Positions 8,171-15,013 of a stretch of 64,000 bases of DNA are shown piece by piece. A program made the position numbers and the translations under genes. The first letter of the stretch is position 1. The number at the start of each line of letters is the position of its first letter. The notes under the pieces were generated by a model. It had not been told where the DNA came from. It worked only from the letters and a program-made list of their open reading frames with translations, and did not search any database. Source of the DNA: Sandaracinobacteroides hominis (GTDB taxonomy: Bacteria > Pseudomonadota > Alphaproteobacteria > Sphingomonadales > Sphingomonadaceae); assembly GCF_016464365.1 (NCBI RefSeq), contig NZ_JADCUC010000002.1:426001-490000 (forward strand), written 5' to 3'.

Positions 8171-9118
8171 CTAGCCTGTGAACCGATAGACCTCAAGCTG
8201 GTCGATTCCGAGGGCGCGCCGCTCTTCGGTTTCCCACCATCCGTGGGTGTCGGCGAGCGTTGCCGGGTTCAGACCTTCCAGGCCTATCCCGTGGCCGATC
8301 AGGATGGGCGCACGGAGGATGACGAGCCGGTCGACGCGGTTGGCGGCGAGGAGGCTGGAGGCCAGGGCGCCGCCGCCTTCGCAGAGGATGCGGTTTACGC
8401 CTCGTTCGGTGGCGAAGCTGTCGAGGGCTTCGAGGGTTGGGATGGCATGGAAGCCCGCCGGTACTTGGCCGCTGGTGAGGATGGCGCGGAGCGGTTGCGG
8501 GGAGGTGCTGCCGGGGAGGCGGTTGGTGAGTGCCGGGGCGTCGCCGCGCAGCGTGCCGCCGCCGACTATCACAAGATCGGATTCGGCGCGGAGCTGGTGG
8601 GCGTAGAAGCGGGCGGGTTCGCCGGTGATCCACTGGCTGCGGCCGTCCGCCATGGCGAGGCGACCGTCGAGCGACAGGGCCAGTTTCAGGGTGAGTTCGG
8701 GGCGGCCTTTGGCGAGGCGGGCGGTGAAGCCTGCGAGTTCGCGTTTTGCTTCAGCGGTCAGGACGTTTTCGGTGACTTCGATGCCGGCGGCGTTGAGGCG
8801 GGCGATTCCCTTACCGGTGGTGCGGGGATCCGGGTCTTCCATCGCCACCACGCAGCGGGCGATTCCTGCGGCTATCAGGGTGTCGGCGCAGGCCGGGCCG
8901 CGGGGGCTTTCGTGGGCGCAGGGTTCCAGCGTTACATAGGCTGTGGCGCCGGTCGCATCGATTGCTGCGAGTGCCGTGGCTTCGGCGTGGGGGCGGCCGC
9001 CGTCCTGGGTCCAGCCCCGGCCGATTACCCGGCCATCCTTTACCAGCAGGCAGCCGACATTGGGGTTGGCGCCGGTTCGGCCCCGGCCCCGGCGGGCTAG
9101 CGCAAGCGCTGCCGCCAT
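8171..9118 (-). CDS. ribD: Bifunctional riboflavin biosynthesis deaminase/reductase
   Basis: A 315-residue, two-domain protein. The N-terminal pyrimidine deaminase has the zinc motif HAE (in GRPHAEATAL) and PC-x8-C (EPCAHESPRGPAC). The C-terminal reductase has SLDGRLAMADGRSQWITG and the late ILCEGGGALASSLL motif. It carries out the second and third steps of riboflavin synthesis. Start caveat: the reading frame is open upstream and encodes LTDDARW directly before the chosen Met, which matches the family's usual N-terminus (DDxxxM). A non-ATG start overlapping the previous stop codon at 9136 is possible. It lies 17 bases after the membrane-protein gene in the same operon. Confidence 0.94.
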   Translation of the reverse strand: MAAALALARRGRGRTGANPNVGCLLVKDGRVIGRGWTQDGGRPHAEATALAAIDATGATAYVTLEPCAHESPRGPACADTLIAAGIARCVVAMEDPDPRTTGKGIARLNAAGIEVTENVLTAEAKRELAGFTARLAKGRPELTLKLALSLDGRLAMADGRSQWITGEPARFYAHQLRAESDLVIVGGGTLRGDAPALTNRLPGSTSPQPLRAILTSGQVPAGFHAIPTLEALDSFATERGVNRILCEGGGALASSLLAANRVDRLVILRAPILIGHGIGLEGLNPATLADTHGWWETEERRALGIDQLEVYRFTG

Positions 9119-9135
9119 CCAGCGGGCATCGTCCG

Positions 9136-9600
9136 TCAGCTTGAGGCCTGCTGGGCTGCTTTGCGTTCGGCCTCCAGGGCGCGCTGGCGGGCCTGTTGCG
9201 CTTCATAGGCGCGGTTGTTGGCCTCGACCCGGGCGCGCAATTCGTCCATTCGTTCCTCGCGGTCGGCGATCGCGTCGGCGGAGGTGCGGGTGCCCTTCCA
9301 GCTTTCCATGTAGATGATGCGTTCGGGGATGCTGATGCCGCTGTCCATGGCGATCAGGAAGGCGCTGACGATGGCCGCGCCCATGCCGATGGAGCCCAGG
9401 GCGAAGAGTTTCTTGTACAGCGGCTGGGCGCGGAAGCGTCGGTAGAGGTTGGGTTGCGGTTCGTTCCAGCTGAAGCCGTCGGCCATTTCCAGCTCGCGCT
9501 TCATCAGGATGGCGCGGCGGCGGGCGTCGTCGTCTTCGCTGAGCTCCTGTTTGGCGAAGGGGCTGGGGAGGTTGACCTGCTTGGGCTTCTTGATGGGCAT
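9136..9600 (-). CDS. Single-pass membrane protein with C-terminal coiled coil, unknown
   Basis: A 154-residue protein with a charged N-terminal cytoplasmic region, one transmembrane helix at about residues 64-84 (LFALGSIGMGAAIVSAFLIA) and a C-terminal stretch of about 40 residues rich in Glu, Arg, Gln and Ala that should form a coiled coil. I do not recognise a named family. It is wedged between dnaN (20 bases away) and ribD (17 bases) on the same strand, so it is part of the same transcription unit. That position gives no clear functional hint. Confidence 0.7.
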   Translation of the reverse strand: MPIKKPKQVNLPSPFAKQELSEDDDARRRAILMKRELEMADGFSWNEPQPNLYRRFRAQPLYKKLFALGSIGMGAAIVSAFLIAMDSGISIPERIIYMESWKGTRTSADAIADREERMDELRARVEANNRAYEAQQARQRALEAERKAAQQASS

Positions 9601-9620
9601 GCGTGACTCCGGCGGGTGCG

Positions 9621-10745
9621 TCAGACCCGCATCGGCATCAGCACGTAGAGCGCTTCTGAATCCTCGCTCTCGCGGATGAGGGTGGGGGCGGCTGCATCTG
9701 CCATATGGACTTCGACCAGGTCGCCTTCAACCTGGCCGAGGATATCGAGCAGGTAGCGGCTGTTGAAGCCGACGTCGAAGCCGGCGGCGGCATAGTCAGC
9801 GGGGACATCCTCGCTGGCGGTGCCGTTTTCCGGGCTGGTGACGGAGAGCGTGACCCGATCGCGATCGAGGCTGAGCTTGACGGCGCGGGTCTTTTCGCTG
9901 GCGATGGCCGTCACGCGGTCGACGCCCTCTGCGAGCGTTGCCGGATCGATCTTCAGCAGCTTGTCGTTGGCGGTGGGGATCACGCGGCTGTAATCGGGGA
10001 AGGTGCCGTCGATCAGCTTGGAGGTGAGGACGGCCTGGCCGACGGCGAAGCGGATCTTCGACTGGCTGAGGCGGATTTCGACGTCGCCGCCGCGCTCGTC
10101 GAGGAGCTTGCGGACTTCGGCCACGCATTTCCGGGGGACGATGATGTCGGGCATGCCGTCTGCGCCTTCGGGCAGCGGGATTTCGACGCGGGCGAGGCGG
10201 TGGCCGTCTGTCGCGACGGCGCGGAGCGTGCCGCCGGGGGCGCCTTGCGCGCCCTGGGCGGGGGCGTGGAAGAAGATGCCGTTCAGATAGTAACGGGTTT
10301 CTTCGGTGGAGATGGCGAAGCGGGTTTTATCGATCAAGGTCACCAGCGTTTCGGCGGGGAGGCTGAAGCGGACGGGGAGGTCGCTTTCGCCGATGACCGG
10401 GAAATCCTCACGCGGGAGGGTCTGCAGCTGGAAGCGGGCGCGGCCGGCGGTGACGGCCATCTTGGCGCCGGTGGCATCGAGGGTGACCTGTGCGCCATCC
10501 GGGATCTTGCGGACGATATCGAACAGGGTGTGGGCGGAAACCGTGGTGGCGCCGGCCATTTCGACGGTGGCGGGGGCCTCCTCCACGATCTGGAGATCCA
10601 GATCGGTCGCCATCAGCTTCATCGACTGGCCGTCTGCCGAAATCAGCACGTTGGAGAGGATCGGAATGGTGTTCCGCCGCTCTACCACGGATTGCACATG
10701 GCCAAGCGCCTTCAGCAGTGTGGCGCGTTCGACGACCAATTTCAT
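9621..10745 (-). CDS. dnaN: DNA polymerase III sliding clamp (beta subunit)
   Basis: A 374-residue beta clamp, the ring that tethers DNA polymerase III. The start is set at MKLVVERATLLKALGHVQ, the conserved N-terminus; the frame runs 46 codons further upstream, but that stretch reads through the parS palindrome and has no family similarity. Typical features: NTIPILSNVLI near the N-terminus, LPREDFPV in domain 1-2, NGIFFH and ATDGHRLA in domain 2, and the C-terminal MPMRV that ends the clamp. It is the first gene of a minus-strand series into the riboflavin genes. A parS-like site lies about 120 bases upstream. Confidence 0.96.
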   Translation of the reverse strand: MKLVVERATLLKALGHVQSVVERRNTIPILSNVLISADGQSMKLMATDLDLQIVEEAPATVEMAGATTVSAHTLFDIVRKIPDGAQVTLDATGAKMAVTAGRARFQLQTLPREDFPVIGESDLPVRFSLPAETLVTLIDKTRFAISTEETRYYLNGIFFHAPAQGAQGAPGGTLRAVATDGHRLARVEIPLPEGADGMPDIIVPRKCVAEVRKLLDERGGDVEIRLSQSKIRFAVGQAVLTSKLIDGTFPDYSRVIPTANDKLLKIDPATLAEGVDRVTAIASEKTRAVKLSLDRDRVTLSVTSPENGTASEDVPADYAAAGFDVGFNSRYLLDILGQVEGDLVEVHMADAAAPTLIRESEDSEALYVLMPMRV

Positions 10746-10862
10746 GCGTACCAGATTCCTCGGACGAGAGTTGTTTGCGGTATCTCTATACAGGAGCGCG
10801 GGGGGACGGGAAGCGGGGATTCTTGGGGCGAAGGCGGAGGCGGGATTTTCGCGGACATGCGC

Positions 10863-10886
10863 GGATTGTTCCACGTGGAACAATCC
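10863..10886. promoter_or_regulatory. parS: parS, chromosomal ParB-binding site
   Basis: A perfect 24-bp palindrome centred on CACGTG. Its 16-bp core, TGTTCCACGTGGAACA (10867-10882), fits the bacterial parS consensus TGTTNCACGTGNAACA; alphaproteobacterial sites often have this TTCC/GGAA form. It sits 117 bp upstream of dnaN and outside the lower-GC insert. parS sites load ParB for origin segregation and usually cluster near oriC, so the window may be origin-proximal. No parA or parB is in the window. Confidence 0.85.
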
Positions 10887-11230
10887 TATTTCGTTTTGTT
10901 TCAGCGAGTTGGGCGAAATCCGTGTTGGAGATTTCCTTCGGCTGAGCTGGAATTGGAGCGCGCGGGGGATTTGCCGGGCGCGTTTTCACCCTTTTCGAAG
11001 CTGTGGCGCGGTTTTGCGGGCGCGGGGCGGAAGCTGCGTTCGGCGGGGAAGGGTGGCCGGTTGGAGAGTTGCCGGGGCAAAGTTCCCAAACTTCCCACCG
11101 TGTCGTGCGTACGGGTGCGCGCGCGTAGTGGGGAAGCTGTGTGTAGGACAGGGAATTTTTGGCGTGGGGTTGGCGGTGCATGTTGCGGGTTTTGGCATGG
11201 GGTGGGCGTGTAGGACAGGGGTTGTACTCA
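10887..11230. other. Non-coding GC-rich stretch with a 13-bp direct repeat
   Basis: No convincing gene between parS and the accessory insert. The motif GTGTAGGACAGGG occurs twice in the same orientation, at 11141-11153 and 11208-11220, with start points 67 bp apart. The second copy is immediately before the base composition drops (around 11225). It could be a protein-binding repeat or part of an insertion scar; I do not recognise it. Confidence 0.5.
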
Positions 11231-11324
11231 GTTGCTTGGGATATCTGACTCCGCCGACCTAGGGTCAAAACCCAATCAAGAACTCGCCCTTCCACAATTC
11301 GAGAATTCCGAGGAACCGTCCAAG

Positions 11325-11368
11325 ACACAGGCATGTGCATTAACGAATGCACACATTCATGCCTGTGT
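11325..11368. promoter_or_regulatory. Nested inverted repeat upstream of the NdpA/alarmone operon
   Basis: The outer arms ACACAGGCATG (11325-11335) and CATGCCTGTGT (11358-11368) are a perfect 11-bp inverted repeat. Nested inside, TGCATT and AATGCA (11336-11341 and 11346-11351) pair around AACG, leaving a 6-nt bulge. It lies 132 bp before the operon's first start codon, in the insert. It could be an operator, an attachment-type site or a structured 5' leader. No poly-T follows, so it is not a standard terminator. Confidence 0.55.
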
Positions 11369-11500
11369 TCGACTTGGAGGGTGCATATATGATGATCCGC
11401 CTCCGAATATAGTCGGATTGCCTGCCATTTCTCTTGCCAAGTCGACTGATCACAGATCATTACCCGTTAACGCTATGAAAGGCAGCAGGGGGGAAATGGT

Positions 11501-12559
11501 ATGCCTTTGGAGAATGTGACTATTGGGCGAGTGTGCCTTCACGAAGTTCACCGTCGACCCGACGCGGGGCCGCAAATTAGGCCTAGCTATGGTCGCGGCC
11601 TCCTAGAACTCAACGACAACGCAATGGCGGCCTTCAGGAGTCGCGTCGTTGCCGCCTTCAAGACCAATGCCCAATGCATGGACATGTCCATCCGTGAGCA
11701 TGGTGCTGGTAGCGCTATTGAACTGGGCGCCGCCATCGTCGGCGTTCCCGGGCATGACTTTGCGCAACGCTCACAGGTCTTTGCCGATGCGTTAGCAAAT
11801 GCCCAGACGTCACGGCAGATACCGGGCGGCCTAATGGTTGTATTCGATGGCACTCTTGGAAATCCGGCCACGACATTCTTCGGCTTAATGAAGGCAGAAC
11901 TTCACGAGGGCTTCATCAAAACGAATGATCTTCAGGCCCAATTTGTCAATGACTTGTTTCTAAGTCCAAAAACCAAGCTTTATAAAATCGGACTTTTTGT
12001 AAGCGACGGCGTTAATCCTCGCCCAGCACTGCCCGGCGGGTGGCGCGCTGTGGTTTACGACAGTGCTATGACGGCTTCGCAGCGCGACAACGCGGCCACA
12101 TACTTCTACAGCAACTTTTTGGGACTCGACATCCCGCGGAACGCTGCTCAGCAAGTAAAGAAGTTTTTTGAAGAGACGAAGTCATTTATCAAGGGGGCTA
12201 ACCTTCCACCAAATGAGAAGGTCGACCTCTACAATGGATTGTATTCCTACCTGAAACTAGATCGTGGCAATACGATTCAGACTTCGGTGTTCGCACAAAC
12301 ATATATGCAGGGTGACCTGTCCGACGATTATTTGCAGCACATGCGCCAGCTCCGGTTTCCAACGGAGGCTATTGCCAAGGATATAGGAGAACTCACCGGG
12401 GTCCTCAAATGGCGTAAGCTGCGGTTTCCAAGAGCGATCACTTTGGTCGGTCCCCCTGATGCCGTCCGCGATCTGGTCACCGTCGATACCGTTGATGGTG
12501 AAAGGGGAGCAAAATGGACTCAGATTACTATCCGAGGTGAGCTGCAGAGTCAGGAATGA
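11501..12559 (+). CDS. NdpA/YejK-like nucleoid-associated protein
   Basis: A 352-residue protein that I place in the NdpA (YejK, 37-kDa nucleoid-associated) family on pattern, not on a search. Supporting points: an N-terminus of the form IGRVCLHEV; the middle KLYKIGLFVSD strand; YFYSNFLGLDIP followed by a long helical region ending VDLYNGLYSYLK (in E. coli YejK the equivalent is DFLGA... then VYSYC); and a closing TITIRGEL strand (LTIKGT in YejK). YejK binds the nucleoid; its biochemical role is poorly known. Start chosen for the strong AGGGGGGA ribosome-binding site at 11487-11494. The stop overlaps the next start by 4 bases (ATGA). G+C is clearly lower than in flanking genes, implying horizontal gain. 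Confidence 0.72.
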   Translation: MPLENVTIGRVCLHEVHRRPDAGPQIRPSYGRGLLELNDNAMAAFRSRVVAAFKTNAQCMDMSIREHGAGSAIELGAAIVGVPGHDFAQRSQVFADALANAQTSRQIPGGLMVVFDGTLGNPATTFFGLMKAELHEGFIKTNDLQAQFVNDLFLSPKTKLYKIGLFVSDGVNPRPALPGGWRAVVYDSAMTASQRDNAATYFYSNFLGLDIPRNAAQQVKKFFEETKSFIKGANLPPNEKVDLYNGLYSYLKLDRGNTIQTSVFAQTYMQGDLSDDYLQHMRQLRFPTEAIAKDIGELTGVLKWRKLRFPRAITLVGPPDAVRDLVTVDTVDGERGAKWTQITIRGELQSQE

Positions 12560-13542
12560 GTAAGGAATCGGACTTCCTTGACCGCTGGTCGGCCGAGAGG
12601 GCGTTTCACCTTGCGTGGGGGAATTGCATCTCGTCTGAGATACAGCATCGCCTTGCACCGATCATTGCGCCTATGGAGTTAAGCTATTTTCTTCGGACAG
12701 CTGTTTCACCTAGGGTGAAGGAAAATCAAAAACTTATTGAGAAAGCCTTCTACCGCAGAAAGGGCTATGCAGACCCATACGGCGACATCACCGATAAGGT
12801 TGGCACTCGTTTCGTCGTGCTGCTGGGCAGCGACATCCGCAAGGTGGAGCAGGCTCTCACTTCAATCGAAGGCTGGACTTTATCAAAGGATCGTGATTAT
12901 GAGGCGGAACAAAAACAGAACCCTCTAAAATTTGACTATGCTGCTGTACATTTTGTGGTTCGATCTAAAGAAGATGTCGAGTGGAATGGTGTCAAAATTC
13001 CCTCGAATACGCCATGCGAAGTCCAAATTAAGACGCTTTTGCAGCACGCCTATAGCGAACTGACTCACGACACTATCTACAAACCGCAAATTGAAGCCAC
13101 GCACCACATGCATCGCAACGCTGCTAAGGCGATGGCGCTGTTGGAGGCTACAAATGATTACTTTGAGAAGGTTTCAGCCGAGGTCAAATCGGCACTCACT
13201 TCTGTTCGAAGTATGACTTCCGCGCTTTCGGACATATATCGAGATAAAATCGGTCTTGAACCGCAGCCTACGATTCTGGAGGGATTGCTTCTCGGTGCGT
13301 ACGAGAACTTCGTTACTGATAATTATGTTGCTGATTTAGATGCCTTCCTCGAAGAAAAGACGTTCATCGCAGAGAGAATTAAGGCCCGCATCGCGGAGCA
13401 GAACCCCATCTTCTCGCAGCCTTCGGTGCTTTTGGTATACTTTGCGGCCAGCCGCTCCGCCCGCCGGGCCTTAGACGCTTGGCCTCTTACAGAAGGTGAA
13501 ATGGAACCTCTCCTCAATGATCTTGGCGAGAGCACAAATTAA
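12556..13542 (+). CDS. RelA/SpoT-domain nucleotide pyrophosphokinase (small alarmone synthetase-like)
   Basis: A 328-residue protein. Residues about 50-177 match the RelA/SpoT synthetase fold: SPRVKENQKLIEKAF with R53 and K55; DKVGTRFVVLL with D80 and R85 (catalytic Asp and Arg region); DYAAVHFVV with Y128 and H132; and CEVQIKTLLQHAYSELTH with E155, Q157 and H171. The residues needed for pyrophosphate transfer look intact, so it should be active. It lacks the hydrolase, TGS and ACT domains of long Rel enzymes. The last ~100 residues form an unrecognised helical C-terminal domain. Relatives include (p)ppGpp synthetases and toxSAS/CapRel toxins that make (pp)pApp or pyrophosphorylate tRNA. Coupling to the NdpA-like gene suggests a two-component toxin or defence operon, which is inference. 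Confidence 0.85.
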   Translation: MSKESDFLDRWSAERAFHLAWGNCISSEIQHRLAPIIAPMELSYFLRTAVSPRVKENQKLIEKAFYRRKGYADPYGDITDKVGTRFVVLLGSDIRKVEQALTSIEGWTLSKDRDYEAEQKQNPLKFDYAAVHFVVRSKEDVEWNGVKIPSNTPCEVQIKTLLQHAYSELTHDTIYKPQIEATHHMHRNAAKAMALLEATNDYFEKVSAEVKSALTSVRSMTSALSDIYRDKIGLEPQPTILEGLLLGAYENFVTDNYVADLDAFLEEKTFIAERIKARIAEQNPIFSQPSVLLVYFAASRSARRALDAWPLTEGEMEPLLNDLGESTN

Positions 13543-13681
13543 AGGTCTAAGAATTTGGCTCCGGTAATAAATGATCGCCTAGTTTCGATCTACCCAGACC
13601 GAGCTTCAACAAACTGTAGACCTCGATGCATTTAGTTTGAACCGGGCAACGCGGTGGTGGTCACACTCAATCCATGAGGGT

Positions 13682-13729
13682 GCAGGGAAATCATTTCCCT
13701 GCCGGGGGTGCAGGGGGGGCGCCCCCTGC
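13682..13729. terminator. Tandem hairpins after the accessory operon
   Basis: Two adjacent perfect hairpins: GCAGGGAAAT with ATTTCCCTGC around one C (13682-13702), and GCAGGGGG with CCCCCTGC (13710-13729). Each begins GCAGGG and ends in its complement, so they look like variants of one element. They mark the return to GC-rich sequence, 140 bp after the synthetase stop, and converge with the thiolase gene. No T-tract follows. A bidirectional terminator or an insert-boundary repeat are both possible. The rest of 13543-13825 shows no gene. Confidence 0.45.
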
Positions 13730-13825
13730 TGGGTTGGCGTTATCGATGCGGGTTCGGTTTGGCGTTGAGGTTCGACCCAGCCCCGGCCCCTCCCTGCCCG
13801 GGAGGGGAGGGGAGGTTTTTGTGGG

Positions 13826-15013
13826 TTAGCCTAGCTGTAGGGCCACTGCTGTGGCTTCGCCGCCGCCTATGCAGAGGCTGGCTATGCCTTTGCCGCCGCC
13901 GCGTTTCTGGAGGGCGTGGATCAGGGTGACGAGGATGCGGGCGCCGGAGGCTCCGATTGGGTGGCCGAGCGCTGTTGCGCCGCCGTTTACGTTTACTTTC
14001 GCGTGGGCGATGCCGAGTTCCTGCATGGCTACCATCGTGACTACGGCGAAGGCTTCGTTGATCTCGAAGAGGTCGACGCTGTCGGTGGTCCAGTTGAGGC
14101 GGGTGAGCAGTTTCTGGATGGCGGGGACGGGGGCGGTGGTGAAGAGGGCGGGTTTTTGCGCGTGGACGCTGTGGCCGAGGATTGTTGCCATGGGGGTTAG
14201 GCCGCGGGCTTCGGCGGTTTCGCGGCGCATCAGGATCAGGGCTGCGGCGCCATCCGAGATGGAGCTGGCGTTGGCGGCGGTGACGGTGCCGTCTGGCGAG
14301 AAGGCGGGTTTCAGGCCGGGGATCTTTTCCGGGCGGGCCTTGCCGGGTTGTTCGTCGATCGTGACTTCGACGCCGCCTTTTGCACCCTTGATGGCAACGG
14401 GGGTGATTTCGGTGGCGAAGCTGCCGTTGGCGATGGCGGACTGGGCGCGGGAGAGGCTTTCGAGGGCGTAGGCGTCCTGTGCCTCGCGGGTGAACTGGTA
14501 GGCGCGGGCGGTCTCGTCGGCGAAGGTGCCCATGGCGCGGCCGGGTTCGTAGGCGTCTTCGAGGCCGTCGAGGAACATATGGTCCATGACGCGGCCGTGG
14601 CCCATGCGGTAGCCGCTGCGGGCCTTTGGCAGGAGGTAGGGGGCGTTGGTCATGCTCTCCATGCCGCCGGCGGCGATGATGTCGGCGCTGCCCGCCTTCA
14701 GGGCGTCGTGGGCGTCCATCACGGCCTTCATGCCGGAGCCGCACATCTTGTTGAGGGTGACGGCGGCGGTGCCGAGATCGAGGCCGGCCTTGAGGGCTGC
14801 CTGACGGGCGGGAGCCTGGCCGAGACCGGCGGGGAGGACGCAGCCCATGACGACCTGCTCGACGTCGGTGGGGGCGAGGTTGGCGTCGGCTACGGCGGCC
14901 TTGAGGGCGGCGGCGCCGAGATCGGTGGCGGCGACGTCTTTCAGGTCGCCCTGGAAGCCGCCCATGGCGGTGCGGCGGGCGGAGACGATGACGATATCGG
15001 CAGGAGAGGTCAT
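13826..15013 (-). CDS. Acetyl-CoA C-acetyltransferase (thiolase)
   Basis: A 395-residue thiolase. The acyl-accepting cysteine is C91 in NKMCGSGMKAV. The other family signatures are NVNGGATALGHPIGASG (active-site His in GHP) and the C-terminal SLCIGGGEATAVAL with the second cysteine. Thiolases of this type interconvert two acetyl-CoA and acetoacetyl-CoA, for polyhydroxybutyrate or ketone-body and fatty-acid metabolism; which cannot be told here, as no phaB or phaC is adjacent. Start MTSPADIVIV: its ATG overlaps the stop of the upstream binding-protein gene (ATGA), so the two should be translationally coupled. The open frame upstream of this start is a shadow. Confidence 0.93.
   Translation of the reverse strand: MTSPADIVIVSARRTAMGGFQGDLKDVAATDLGAAALKAAVADANLAPTDVEQVVMGCVLPAGLGQAPARQAALKAGLDLGTAAVTLNKMCGSGMKAVMDAHDALKAGSADIIAAGGMESMTNAPYLLPKARSGYRMGHGRVMDHMFLDGLEDAYEPGRAMGTFADETARAYQFTREAQDAYALESLSRAQSAIANGSFATEITPVAIKGAKGGVEVTIDEQPGKARPEKIPGLKPAFSPDGTVTAANASSISDGAAALILMRRETAEARGLTPMATILGHSVHAQKPALFTTAPVPAIQKLLTRLNWTTDSVDLFEINEAFAVVTMVAMQELGIAHAKVNVNGGATALGHPIGASGARILVTLIHALQKRGGGKGIASLCIGGGEATAVALQLG

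Noticed and set aside
10746-10883. 46-codon N-terminal extension of dnaN (MFHVEQ...)
   Set aside because: The extension reads through the parS palindrome and has no clamp similarity; the conserved start is MKLVVER.
11232-11519. 95-codon plus-strand frame in the leader of the NdpA-like gene
   Set aside because: No ribosome-binding site, overlaps the next start out of frame, and spans the inverted repeat; composition is not protein-like.
13543-13681. Truncated tRNA or att site at the right end of the insert
   Set aside because: No T-arm or acceptor-stem pattern and no direct repeat shared with the left end were found.
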